From Austropuccinia psidii (lineage: Eukaryota; Basidiomycota; Pucciniomycetes; Pucciniales; Sphaerophragmiaceae): a DNA stretch of 64,000 nucleotides. The notes below the pieces were generated by a model. It did not search any database, had not been told where the DNA came from, and worked only from the letters and a program-made list of their open reading frames with translations. Position 1 is the first letter of the stretch, and each line of letters begins with the position of its first letter. The DNA lies in NCBI GenBank assembly GCA_023105745.1, contig JALGQZ010000001.1:63816937-63880936 (forward strand). The letters are read 5' to 3'. The position numbers and the translations under genes were made by a program. Of the stretch, positions 1 through 13,140 are shown piece by piece.

Positions 1-1426
1 AAAACTTAAAATAATTGTTTTTTCAATAATATTTTTGAAGGCCAAATGCCTCAATAAAGATAACAGGGAATGAAGGAATCTGATAATTTTGATTATTTAT
101 TTATAAGATATTGAAAGAGATGTTTGTTTTTTATTGTTTGATTTTTATCAGAAAAAGAAGCATAGAAGGCCTTGTCGGTTGAGGAAAAAATAATAATATG
201 AGATCAGGATTTCTTTCATTGATTTATTTTATAGGTAAAATAAATAATAATATCCTGGTAAAAACTTGAATAACCCATTAAGAAATATCATTGGTGAAAT
301 ATGAAGCATTACTTTTAGCCTTTAAGTTGCTATCAGAATCCCAAAATAGAACTCTTCCTCAATGATATTGATGAAAGAAGAAATTTGTTTTATTAATTCC
401 ATATTTTCCTCTATTTCCAATGTTGCTTTCTATGTCTTGAGAACTCACAATAATTCCTGTCTCTATTTGTTAGAATTAGTTATCTTTTGGATTTTATGGG
501 TATGAGGTTTGAATAAGAAATCTTGTAATTTTGGGGTTTCATTATCCTCAAATTGGAAAAGACATTATTGAGCCAAGAAAATTTGAGCTGGATAATTATT
601 GTTCTCAGAAATTTTTGACTTGAAATTACATTAGTTATAATTAATATTTGTCATTTCATTAACTATGGAAAATAATTTTCATGTCCTTGTCATGAGATTT
701 TCCCCTGTTAAGTGGGACTAGTGGGGACTTCATATCTTTCACACTGTATTTTTATTTAGTTATGCGCAGTATTTTATATTAAATTTGCCAGGGTTTTCAT
801 CTTTCAAAAAGTACTGTTGATAATTGCCTGAGCAGCTCTAAGAGAATAAAAATTAAACTTTTTTGAGGATTTAATTTTAAATGAAACAAGTATATATTTT
901 TAGTCAAGCAGTAAAGTATAAGGGCTAGAAGTGTGAAAATTAGGTATTCCGAGAAAGAAAGTTTTTTTTGTAAATTATATTTTTAGGATGAGAAAAGAAG
1001 AGTAATAGACTAGGTAGGGTTTTGAAAAGTCAAAGATAGGCAGAAAGCCTTGTTATTTCTCCAAAAATATGTGTTTTTGGAAGAATTAATATTTCCTCTG
1101 GTGAAAGAAGATTTTTGTTTTTGTATATACAGTGAGGAATATTTATGAGATTTTTTGAAAATAATTCAATTTAGAAGAAGAGGAAAATAGATTATTGAAA
1201 AATATTTCTTTTGGAAGGGCTAATGGCTAAAGAAATTATCCAGGGCTATGTTCACCATGAGAAACGTGGCTCTGCTTGACAGAAGTTGTTCTAGGTAAAA
1301 ATAAGATTAGATGTGGAGAACCATAAGATTTGACCTTTATATGCAAACTTGCTTTACCTAGATTCTGTATCTTTCCATTCCGGATAATGATGAGAAGCCT
1401 CAAAATCACAGATTTTTCTTTTTGAT

Positions 1427-1428
<2 letters not shown>

Positions 1429-1465
<37 letters not shown>
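1429..1465. repeat. (TA)n microsatellite
   Basis: An uninterrupted run of alternating T and A covers about 37 bases. Such a run is likely to vary in length between isolates. No gene is linked to it. Confidence 0.95.
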
Positions 1466-1468
<3 letters not shown>

Positions 1469-1903
1469 CATAACATATTTCTTATTGAAAAGATTTGAAT
1501 AAGTGAAAAACTCATTTCATCCAGTTTATCCCTGTTTTAAAATTCTTTTTGCTATCAAATTTTGTAATAACCACCATATTAAAGCTCAAAAATTTGTTTT
1601 TATCTTTCTAAGGGCTCTATTAATATGAAATTTTCATAAATTAAGTAGCCTTTGACTTTGAGCTATTCATCATTTTGAACTAATTTTTACAATATTATTG
1701 TATTTCAGCTTGTCTCGCTTGAAAACAGGGCTCTTAGGGAGGTTAAGTGTTTGGATGAAACCCACAATTATATCACTAAAAATATTTGAATTTTCAAATT
1801 GCAGAATTAAAAAAAACAGAGTTCTAACATAGAAAAGCCTATTTCATAAATAAAAATAAAGAGGAATTATTTGTTTCTTTTATCAATCACAATCAATGTC
1901 CTT

Positions 1904-1981
1904 TGTTTTTTTTCTTTTTTTTCTTTTTTTTTATTTTTTTTATTTTTTTTATTTTTTTTATTTATTTTTTTCTATCTTTTT
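1904..1981. repeat. T-rich low-complexity tract (T8-9A units)
   Basis: Runs of eight or nine T separated by single A, C or G form a quasi-tandem (T8A)n tract. The tract reads as phenylalanine-rich frames in translation, which are artefacts. It could be the tail of an old retroposon on the minus strand, but no retroposon body is visible to its right. Confidence 0.85.
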
Positions 1982-4900
1982 CGATTTTTCTCGGAAGACT
2001 TGGGAGGTTTGTTTATGGCACTCTTGATAATATTGATATTAATCAAGAGGACTATGACCATACTCAGTTTAAATTTAATAAAATAAATTACTATGACCCC
2101 ACATTAATATGATTATTTACAAGAATGATGTATAAAAAATTAATACAAATAAATAATCAAATGATAAGAATCTTAATATTTATAATAAATTATAATTATT
2201 CTATTATTATCCCAGTCACTGAAAATTACAATGATGAGAGATATCAAATCTCTTAATCAGACAATCATATGCAATAAATGATAATATTTATTCACTTATG
2301 AATAATATAAATATCAATAATAAAAGGACTTATCACAAAAACTGTGCAGAGATAAATCTTATAGAGAAATCCTATAAAAAATATATTAACTCAGAGAAAA
2401 ACTTCCTCATGATACTTATTTGATACAATAACCCAAACAAAAAACATTCATAGTGTTAAATAATGTTCAAAAGTCAAAGACACTCCTAGAAATAAATATT
2501 TTGAATAATAAATCATATAGTTTATTAGGAAATATGATTGGGGAATTCCAAGAGAAAATTTGTGGATTTTAGAGAAATTTATAGACAAAAATCTTATATA
2601 ATAAAATCAACAATAAGGAATTACAACAATACAATCTAAGCTCCAAGATTTCAAATTTTCATTTGAAATATATAAATCATAGAATAACCAAGGAATTACT
2701 TCTAATAACATAAGATTTTATATTCAAAAAATATCACTTATTTAAAGCTTCTGATGAATTGATTTATTATGATGGAAAAAAACAGTGATTAAAGGCTTAT
2801 CTTATGCTTTTACAAGAAGCTCTGAAAACAAATAATAGATATATAGGGCGTACTAAAATCAAACCCAAAAAACTACACTTAAGAAAAAATTTCTTAACAT
2901 AAGGTCACTTTTTCAATCTTATTTTAAAACTACAAATGCTATTCTTAAATCCAACAAGCTTCAACCCTCATTTATTTATGCTAATAATCACTTTGATCAT
3001 TAAGAATTGATACTTTTGTTGAGATTATTCATGTGAGTATGACAAAGATAAAGCTTCAATTAAAAATGTTAACATTTACATTTTTAATTATGTTTATAAA
3101 TTTTCCTTTTAAATCTTTAATTAGTGTTAAACATGGGAATGCCAGGGGTGGTTACCAAGTAATTTCTTTTCATAATATTAGCTTAGATTTTGGTCCATAT
3201 ACAGATTGGGATATCCTATGATGTGTTTAAGAACTTAAGACCAATCCATCAAGATTTGGATTTTTCATGAATTTTTGAATATATTGCCTTTTTCCAAAAA
3301 GCTTAGAAGTGTACACCATACCTTGAAATCTAATAAGGTTTCAATGAGGTTTAAGTTCATTTAACTTTTGACATTTGTCAAAAAATTAATTGAAAGTAAT
3401 TCATAAGGTATTTACCATTTTGGAAGCTTCAAATTCCTGTCCAATTGGGGATAATCCAGATTAGACTTCAATTTTTCATTCAAAGTCTAATCTTGAAATT
3501 TATTTAAGGTTTGAAATTCCTCCATTAAAAGGAAAACCTCAATTAAATCATCTCAGAAAAAAAAGTTCTGGGTAACCTGGACCCTTTTGACTTTTTCCTT
3601 TGTCCCATCACTTGGTGTAATATTTTGACGTTTCTTATTTATTTAAAGACATAATCGTGGATTTAAGCCCTTTTGACTTGAGATACTGCCTGATTGATTT
3701 CCTGTATGGAAAATTCTTAGGCAATTAATTGACTCAACACCACACTTCAGCTTTAACACTTTTTCTGTAAGCTAAAACATACATGGTCTCACTTCAAAAT
3801 ATATTAAAATTAAATAATTTTCAAATTTTTCTTGGGTATTCCTCTTTTACAAAGTGCTTTAGAGTATATTGAGCTATGAGGTTACCTTGAGTCATTTTTG
3901 GAGTAAAATAAAAATATTACATGGTACTCTTAAAATTTCTTATAAAAAGAAATCTATAATCAAATTTCATTATTCAATGTTTCAAAATCAATTGAGAAGT
4001 CATTTAGTGAGTAAATCAATTGGGTAAAACATATTTGTGGCCCTATGGGTATGCTATGTGCACCTCGCAGGCTCACAAAAAATAGATTTGACAAATGCAA
4101 AATTATTCTCCTGAGAAAACCCCCCTTTTATATTGTCTTTCTCATTTTACTTATGATTATAAGAATTTCAAATTCTGTCATCTATTATTCCTATGCTAAC
4201 ATTTGTTCTATTTTCTTAGCCTATTTCTTGGATTTTTTTTAAATTGATTGCAATAGGATACTGTACAGAGATTCCTACTATACTATTATAAAAAGGAAAA
4301 TCAAAAACTCAAGAAAAATCATCATAATGATGATAAAAATAATGAAATACAACAATACTCAAAATAAAAGAGAGATCAAAATTGAAACATGTGGGTTTTT
4401 CATTAAAGAATTTTTCCATTCCTTTCTACATTTTTTTTGTAAAAAACAAAATAAATACACTTAAATTAAGAGGAAGTCAAATTTTGAATTAAAAATAGGA
4501 TCAAAAAAATCAATTAAAAAGGAATACCCCATTTTTGGTCATTTTTTTAAAAAATGTATTTGTTATACTTTTTTTGGATGAAATTTTTTGATTGAATTTT
4601 TGGGAAATTCAATCAGAAATTCAACTTATTAAAAAAAGAGTGTTGGAACAGTTTATGGAAAAAATACCTTCATGTGCTAATCATATTTCAAAATTCTAAC
4701 TTCAAGATTTTATTTCATATCCAATCTCTTGGGAATAGCTCACTAAGAGTATCCAAGCACATTTTTGAAATTACAGCTTGTCTGGACTCAAAAATAATCA
4801 ACAGTGATCTAGGTTAATTTCATTTTGATAAAATAAATTTCAGATATAAACTGAAGCTTTTTTTCTCAAATATAGTTTTTGGTTTTCAGAATTTTTTCCT

Positions 4901-7900
4901 CAAAACTCAACTATCTCTTCATACACTTAAGCAACAAATATTCTCTATAAGAAATGTATAATAGATTTTATGGGATGAAAGATTTATGGTGAGCTGTTAT
5001 TTTCTCAAATTAAATAAATTAATAAATCATGCTCTCAGTAAGGTAAGAATTTGGATGGATTCTCTTGGGAATTCCTTGTAATTTGAGCTAAACCTTTGCT
5101 AAGAAATTGGGATGAAATTTGAAATTCAGTTGGATATTCATTTGAAGTGATATGTGTGTCACTATAAGCTTTGAAAGTTTTTCTAGCTCCACTCATTTGA
5201 ATATCTTGAACAATTATTATCCAAATTAATTGATGAACCATTTTTATAAATATGTAGACCAAGAATTGAGAATCTCAGACTCTGTGCATTTTATATTTAG
5301 AATATTTAGGCAATATTTATATTGTCAAAACCATGGTTAATTACACGTCTTACATCAATTTATGGAAATTCTTTGGAAAATTCATTTTATGGCCATTTGG
5401 CCATATCCATTATCCTTTGAAGAGTTATAAAAATTTGTCATTTCATAAACTGCAGACAACTTGGGCCATTTTTTGCCTTTGAGGACTTTTGGTTATTTCC
5501 CAAGAAACAAGGGAAAATTAACCCAAATGGCTGCATTGGGCCATTTGGGATTTAAATAAAGTTTTTCAAATTTTGGTGCAATTTCTTAATAAAAAAAGGG
5601 AAATATGCCCAAATGGCCAGATTGAGACATTTTGACATGTAGTGGAAGATTTTCCCAATTACAGTTTTAAGCCTATTTAGGCTTGTTTTGGCAAAAAGCA
5701 CCCAGAAAGCCCCTGAAACCATCAAAATCCATTCTCTACCATTGCACAAGGAAATCCTCCAGAGGACCTTTGGCCACCTTCTTCCTTGAATAACCAGAAT
5801 TTCCATAAATTGTGTTATACACCATCATTCAGCTTTTGTTCTATCATCAATACAATGGTGGCAAAATGAAGGAGCCATTATTCAATTCAAAATACCTTTC
5901 CAGCCCTCAAGGAAAAATATTTCAAAAGGTGCACTCAGGGTTGAAGCACAATTATTTTCATCAACACCAATCACTTAATTCCTCAATTATTTGTGAATTC
6001 CAAATATGCTGTACTTCCCCAAGGGAATACTTGCAAGTTCTATTTCAAGGGATATTCAAGAGGCAGTTCCAAATCAGCTCTCAACTGTAAAAGATCTAAC
6101 ACTACACCTTGGTAACCACGCTCATGCATTACAGTCCTCCTTGATAGAAGCATTTATTTACACCAAAGACCCTGGGATGATTTTTCAACCAAGCTCATTC
6201 CCCAATATGAAAAGATGTTTTTCCCCAAATCAGTCAATAAAGCTCCAGGTATTTCATACAGCTCAACCTCAAGTAAGAAGTGATCAAGCTCTAAGACTTT
6301 CACATATAGCAGCCACTTTTTCAGACCTGAGGTATTTTTCTGACAGTTGATTAATCTAATAATATTTACTCTTATCTTTATTTTCTTTCTTAATAGGAAA
6401 TTCTGATATCATTAAGTCATTCATTTGCACCCTTTCTTTTCTTGTTAAGTGGATATGGGTGGGAATATCCTTTACTAACTTCTTCTCTCATTTTGTAAGG
6501 CTTTAACAGTCAATAAGGACCTACTTATTTTGCTCCTTGTCATTGGCCTTTTCTTATTTGCATATCATCTTACACTTTAATTTTCTTATTGAAGAAATAT
6601 ATTAATCTTAGTTTTTCTTTAATTATTCTGAGGTCTTCCAAGTTATTACCCTGAAGACTGAGTTCCATGAAAACCTTTTTTCACCAAGAGTCCTTGTTAC
6701 ATACAGAAAAATATGTGAATGGCATATACTGTAATATTCATTTCTCTGGGGGGAAGCATGATCAAATTAAAACATCTTTATCTTCATTTATCTTGTTATT
6801 GGATTAAAATGATAATCTCAAGAAACTCATCTTTTACGTAAAACATTAGTCATCTTCTTACAATATTCATATAATGTATATACTGGTTAAAACCATGCTT
6901 ATATATATATATGTTTTGCACATTTTTTGAAGGAATATTTGTTTCTGGGATATCTCCCAGATTTTTCTGGTTCCTTTCAATATTTAAAAACAAACAAGCA
7001 TGTGCTGTGGGCTGAAGAATATGAATAACTATTCATGTACATGATTGATTTGAAATCAAGCCTAAAAAAGTAATTTTAACCTTTTTAAAAAGGTGTAGTG
7101 AAATGTGGATAAAATCATTAAAGAATCTATAGAATAACTAGTGATCTCAATATATTAGTTTAAGCTTCATAATACCAATAAATAAAAGTTATCATTCTTT
7201 AACTTCAAAGCATAACTCTTCTAAAATTTGACTCTTAATATAAAAGATTTTTTTAATGAGTGCAAATGGTTTTTCTTATTGTAATGGTAGAAGATTTTCT
7301 ACAAAATAAATCTCACAAAGCTTCTCAAACTTAAAAAAGCATCTTCCCATTCATTTCATACTTGAATGATACATTGAGTAGAGCTTAGCATGAGAAGAGG
7401 AGGAGGGGAGTTCTCATTCTCCCCTCAATTTAGATGTGCTATAGAGAAAGGAATTGAATCAAATAGTGTCAGTTTTATAAAATATTGATGGTTTTGAAAA
7501 ACTAATAATTGGTGGGGAATTAATTTGATATCATTCAGATTTACTGTAAAAATCTAAGAAAAACATTGAACACATTATTTCTTCCTACTTTGAAGTAGCT
7601 GAAATGGGTATAAGATCCATGTCAAAATCTTGATATTTATTTCAATAATTATAAAAAAATACCTCAAAAGCTCAAATATTTCCCTTCTTTGATTATATGA
7701 TTGTTCTTTAAAGCCAAAATAAATGGGGAATTATGAAATCCTTCCTAGAATAATCTATTTATTTCCTAATTTTGATTTGGTCATTTTTATCAAATACTCA
7801 CATTTCTGAGATTGTACTTGAAAATAAAGGCTTGAATATATGACTTTCATTTCTTTCAAATTTTCAATTTTCAATTTTTTTATATCCTATTTCTAATATT

Positions 7901-8443
7901 TATCCAACTTGTCTACAATTTCACTTTCCAGGTGAAAAAAATATACTACAAGGTGTATCTACTCTAATAATTGTTATTGCAATATTTATGTGGGATTTCC
8001 ATTTTTAATGGGGAGAAAGGTATTTAGAATAATCTACTAGATGAAGAAAATCCTGGAAATATATTTTAGAATATTATTAGAAAGGGTTCTAGAAATTAGT
8101 CAATAAAATTAATTTCCCTATATTTTTTTGAAATGAAAAGCTAAAGCTTAAATAAAATCGAAAATATATATCCAATAGAAAGAATTCAACCAAGTGGGTT
8201 CTTTCTTTACTTATCAAAAGGGGGTGAGAAATAGTATAACAACCAATATCTATTTTAGATCATAGGAAAGAAGCTATGAGATCAATTATTTCAGTTCAAG
8301 TCAAAAAGGAGACTGCAATGAAGCATATAATATGGTATTAATTTAATTGAAGGAAGCCTGTCACAGGGGCTCTTCTAAATAGAGAGGGCCTGGAACTCAG
8401 TGAACAGACTTACTCAAGGAGGGCTCAAGGGAAGTACTCAAAA

Positions 8444-10347
8444 TGTGAGCCTTGAGGTATGTTTTACATACCCAAATAGGCCACAATTATCTTAAAAATA
8501 AATTTTGAATTATGCATAACTCATAAGTCATGCATATATCCAAAATTCATCATTTTTGATTTCAGTAAAGATGAATAGCTTTTTATTGAGTAAGTAAATC
8601 CATGGATTTATGGCCAGATTTGGATTCTACACAATAATTCACCTGGGGTAGCTCCATAGAGTGAATAAGCTCAAATTAACTCTTTGAGGTGGTAATATGG
8701 AAAATACTTCAATACCACATCATCAATACCACATAAAGGATCCGTGTAAGTTTTTGTTTTTCTTAATTTCACACCAAAATAATGGGAATGTGAGAAATCC
8801 CATGTTACATATACACTAAGAATAGTGTTATGCATGTTTTGAGCACTTAATATCATGGTATTCTTACATGGACTTTTGGTATACCCATAGTGGATATCTC
8901 ACTTTGAGCTTAAATTTCTATTTTGACGTGAAAAATAAGCAAGGGGGGAAAAAGACATCAAAGAGAGCCAGGGTACCCAACTTCTGAGGCCTCAGAGGCG
9001 TGGACAGCTCCAAAGATTGGATAAATAGCTGATCTTGGCCCAATTAGTAAAGTAAAACACTTTGGGAACTTGGTTACCATGTTACAACTACAGTAAATCT
9101 TAAGAAAATAGCAAATAACCTGCTATTTTGATGTGCCAAGGAGGTAAAGAGCTACTTAGACTCCTGTAACCATGTCAATTCTTAATGACTTTCCATGGAT
9201 AAATTCCAAAAGAGTAATTAAAACCCTTTTTTGACTTTTATCCATTGATTTACCTCATAGAAACCAGTAAAACACTGATATTTGCAATTCTACGTAGAAA
9301 TGAGGTAAAAACTTCAAAAATTCATTAAAAATACAATTCTTAATTAATCTCTCTGAAACTTTCCGGGCCAATGTAGAGCTGTATCATCTATGGTAAAAAG
9401 AAAATAATTACAGTTTTACTTACAGTCCATTTTTGACTATTCTATGTGAAACACTGAATCTTCAAAAATCCACAGTAATTACAACCTGTGATGAAATTTC
9501 CAATAACATTGATAACTTTGAAAAATCAATGATTATTTTGGAATAAAAGAAGATTTACAGATGTTACTCCTTTTACTCTTAACCATATTGGGGTTGGTAG
9601 TCACATAAAAGCATCAATTAAGTAATTATGATAATCTTACATGACAACAGATGATGCAATCAATAATCCAAAAGGGTTCATTGTTTTCTCACTCACTTGT
9701 TCTTCAGTTTGCTCCATGGCACGCCTCTGTGAGCTGTTGTTGACTTAAAAGAGGCCTCCTCTTGCTGTTTTTTCCACATCATCATCATCTTATTATCATT
9801 TATAACATTGTTACAAACAAGTAAGTATTAGTTAAAGCTATTCTTAAGTGTTTTAATTCTTTCAGAATCAATCAGAAAGACGTGAAATCATAGAATCCAA
9901 CTATAAATTGTTGTAATACTCTTATAAATTCATTTTGATCCTTTAAATCCACAATTCTATGTCAAATCTCTCTATCTTATCTTTCAATAAGTTCTTTGGA
10001 ATATTAGTGAGTGATTTATCTATAATTCTTAAAGTTTTTCTCTAAAATTAGTTCTCTTCAAGAACTACCATTATGATTATTCTTGCAAAAGATAATTATT
10101 TATTAATATAATTTTATTATTTTAATAAAAAGAAGTTTTATTATTAAAATCTTCTTGTAATTGATTCTTGTAGACAATTACTTGCTCACTGTTATAATAA
10201 CTAGTAGTGTTTAACATGTGAAAGAAATAATACTTTTATTATTTAATTGTGGTTATGATAACACTTTGTTATTATATTTCATAAGAACAGTCATAGTACT
10301 GCTGATTAATAGTAATATTATCATCAGTTTCATAGACACATCTTACA
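8444..10347 (+). mobile_element. Solo LTR, Gypsy-type family 3
   Basis: The sequence starts with TGTGAGCCTTGAGG and ends with CATCTTACA, the TG...CA ends seen on the other LTRs here. A second copy lies inverted at 55660-57567, and similarity runs through the whole 1.9 kb and stops at both ends at the same positions. That fixes the boundaries. No primer site, gag or pol adjoins it, so I call it a solo LTR left by recombination between two LTRs. The flanks are CAAAA on the left and AAAAA on the right, a possible 5-bp target duplication with one mismatch. Short frames inside it, such as 8671-8856 on the minus strand, have counterparts in the other copy only because the LTRs are related. Confidence 0.85.
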
Positions 10348-10634
10348 AAAAAGATAAGAGAAATAAGATGAAAGGTAGGATTCCTACTAATTAAATAATT
10401 AGAATTAAAGATCATGAAATAAAAACAATAGCAATAACAAAGAGGCAACCACAAATCATCATGAATCACTGTTTCAACCTGTTCAGAAAAGAGAAAAGGA
10501 TTAATAAGGATGTGACCTCAAGGACTCTACTGAACAGGGGAGGGAAGGCTAAGACTAACTTAAGAATTATTAGAATAATACCTCTTGAGTGAGAAATAAA
10601 ATAGTATTAATAATAAATCAAATATTTTAATTAA
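10348..10634. other. Short AT-rich spacer
   Basis: This separates the solo LTR from the hairpin-rich block. Nothing is recognised in it. Confidence 0.5.
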
Positions 10635-10905
10635 CTGGGGGAAAAGCCCCCAGGTGGGTGAAAGGGGGCTGGTATATGTGAAAAAATGCCAGCCTGGAGT
10701 TTGAGTGTTGAGAACCCATGACTGTATTCTGGAAGAATCTGTATTTGAGATTTAAGCCTATATTGGTGTATCCAATACAGGTGTTTGCACCTGTATTTAG
10801 CTGTATTGAGGTTTGAAACTGTATTTGGTGGATCTCTCATGAAACCCCCTTTTTGATTGGGTGTTGGAAGATCTTTAATTGGTAATGATTGGTAATGCCC
10901 TTCCT
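10635..10905. repeat. Hairpin-rich block beside a Gypsy fragment
   Basis: This 270-base block is visibly richer in G and C than its surroundings. It opens with a 7-bp stem (CTGGGGG/CCCCCAG, 10635-10653) and contains a perfect 10-bp stem AATACAGGTG/CACCTGTATT with a 4-base loop (10774-10797). The word CTGTATT recurs several times. A 104-codon minus-strand frame covers it but shows no motif. Immediately to the right the Gypsy integrase begins, already truncated, so the block may be a small non-autonomous insertion or filler at a deletion point. I do not recognise its family. Confidence 0.4.
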
Positions 10906-11368
10906 GTCTCTGTGGATGCGACACCCTCAGAATGATAATTTGCAAGAAATTATCAGAAGATTCTGTGCCTATGGCCTAGAATTCAAAGACTCTGATGACT
11001 TTACCCATTACTGGTATACTCTTATACCAGCTCTTGAGCTGGCATACAAGACATCAATCCATTTTTCAACTGGTAAAACACCAGAAATGTTAGAAAATAT
11101 TGGAATCCAATGTTTCCTTATGATAATCTCAAAAAGGACTTAGTTGACATACATCCAACAGGATGAAGTCTCAAAATAATGCTTGACAAAGAAAGACATC
11201 ATGCAAAAAGATGTATGAAATATTCTTTCAAGTACGCAAATAAAGAATAGAAAAATTAGGCATTATTGAGCTTCAATACCAAGAAAGTCCATTGAAGAGG
11301 TAGGAAAGTGGATGATACCATAATTAACTATACTCAATTTTGGTACAATATTTTTTGGTGTTAGGGAA
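10906..11368 (+). pseudogene. Ty3/Gypsy integrase fragment and 3' UTR (element D)
   Basis: The readable part (10916-11096) covers the end of the integrase core and the region after it. It includes RRFCAYGLEFKDSD, ALELAYKTSIH and STGKTPEMLE, words shared with elements A and B in this window. Just before them, the residues that normally carry the catalytic glutamate (GLAER) are missing: HPQNDN runs directly into LQEIIRRF. After about 11097 the frame shifts, and near 11240 the text jumps to sequence matching the 3' untranslated end of element B. The rest of the integrase and the C-terminal domain have therefore been deleted. The fragment ends in a purine stretch and then the LTR at 11369. It is a dead remnant. 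Confidence 0.85.
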
Positions 11369-13140
11369 TGTGAGCCTTTGAGATATGAACAAATATCCAA
11401 GAATTTCACAAAAAAACTTTAAAGAACTTATTTTAATAACAATAATTGAAATTATAATGTCAAAAGAAGTAAAAATGCCTTAAAAAATCTTAAATTCTGG
11501 ATTATCTCATAAAACAATGAATAAAAATGTGAAATAAACTACACCATTAGATTCTCCATCAACAACTACACATATAAAGTTTCTATTTTATATCTTTAAA
11601 GTTAATACTTACTGAGATAACCTTAATATACACATTTTATGATCAGTGCATATATTCATGGGTTTTAGCTCATATCTTTTATAATATGAATGATACAGAG
11701 TTTATCCAAAAATAAAGGGACCACAAAGATACTGTAAGAGTAAATATATAAGCTTTATTTGGCAATTTATAAACAAAGCTAAAACTTACAAGTGTTTATT
11801 AAGAAAAATAACAATAGCTTCTGACCACTTTAGTTAGAAACTGGTCCAAACCTAGAATGAAGTGGATATTAATATTCTACTAGCTCATAAGTGAAGAAGG
11901 ATTCAATTTTATGCTATGATATTCAAGGTATAACCCCCTGAGATCATGGCTCAAAGTTTAAAATACTAAGTTTTGACAGAAAGGATGAGTTGCAAGAAAA
12001 ATCATGAGAAATAGGGTTTTGATTATGCAATAAAAATCTCTTAGAAGCTTATTGAGGATATTCCAAGCCATCAGGATTCACTCCTTAAATGGCTTTAGTG
12101 TGAATAACTCAAAGTTAATTAATGATCAAATTGAAAGCTTAAAAATAATCATTTATAATCACTAACTGTAATCATATTTTAAGTTTAACAGCTAAATAAG
12201 TGAAAAAACTGGTGGATAATAATAAGTTATGATCAAAAAAAATGAAATAAACAAAGTTTAACCTTTTTTCAAGCCTATTATGTCAGAAAACTTAGAGTTA
12301 CAGTGACAACTGTGAATAATGGCATAATAATGAGAGAAGGTTTAATTATGATTTAATCATCACTAAACCATAAATTATTGATCAATTCAAGTGAATACCA
12401 TCAGTAAAAATCTTTTAGAAGCCTTCTGATTTCTGAGAGGGAAGATTTTAATATAAGTAAAGCTCTTTTTCCTCCATTTCCCCCTCAGATGCATCAAAAA
12501 CACTACAACATTAAATTAAAAGGTAATTCCTTTATTCTTTATATATATCTCTATTATATTATTGAAGACAAAAGACCAGCCTTGTATTAAACACCAACCT
12601 TGATATGTTTATCCCAATACTTTCTTGTTTTTGTTAAATCCACATAAAAATAGTTAAATTGGTAATTTTCTCTATTTTTCATTTTAAATACAATTTAAAG
12701 AACTTGTATTGATATTCTTGTGCATATATTTATTCAAAATTATTATATCAAGTGTTAAAAGTATGTTATTTCCTCTTATTAATAGAAATAGTATTTATAC
12801 GAATATAGCTTTGCTATTGGTAATATTATTGTTATGAATTTTTTTTATTATCAAATTAAAGCCTTTTATGCATTCATTCTTTGTTATTTATTACAATAAT
12901 GAGCTTCAATTAATATATTCATTATCAAATATTAACAACTTGATTTTTATCACACTATCTTAATAATATAGTTTATATTATTCTATTTCTTCAAATAATA
13001 TAGTTATTTTATTCCATCATTATAATAACTCTTTCTTATTATACTTATTTTCAATATTATTATCCATATAAATCAGGAAATTCAGAGTAAAATAAGTGAA
13101 ATATTAGTATTTTTACTTATTGTTTCAAATTCAAAATATG
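11369..13140 (+). mobile_element. 3' LTR of Gypsy element D (family 2)
   Basis: It begins TGTGAGCCTTTGAGATATG straight after a purine-rich stretch and is similar throughout to the two LTRs of element B (read in reverse) and to the LTR of element C. The right edge is set by comparison with B near 13140, but the CCTTACA end has been lost, so this end is uncertain by some 20 bases. The TATA-like site of the family is worn here, near 12450. With the integrase fragment it forms the 3' end of an element whose 5' part is gone. Confidence 0.8.

Larger units (their letters stand above)
1..8443. other. AT-rich stretch without recognised genes
   Basis: I read this 8.4 kb on both strands and recognise no protein family, RNA gene or LTR. 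Open frames are short; the longest (about 5812-6350, + strand, two overlapping frames of 92 and 114 codons) have no motif I know and no initiation or splice context that favours them. CG dinucleotides are scarce. Around 5390-5600 the words CCATTTGG and CCAAATGG recur in both orientations, which may be a worn small repeat, but I could not delimit it. The stretch ends at the start of a solo LTR. Confidence 0.5.

Noticed and set aside
1871..2112. Phenylalanine-rich open frames
   Set aside because: They are translations of a T-rich low-complexity tract.
5812..6350. Overlapping 92- and 114-codon frames on the plus strand
   Set aside because: No motif, no composition change and no conserved start or splice context; length is within chance for an 8-kb stretch.
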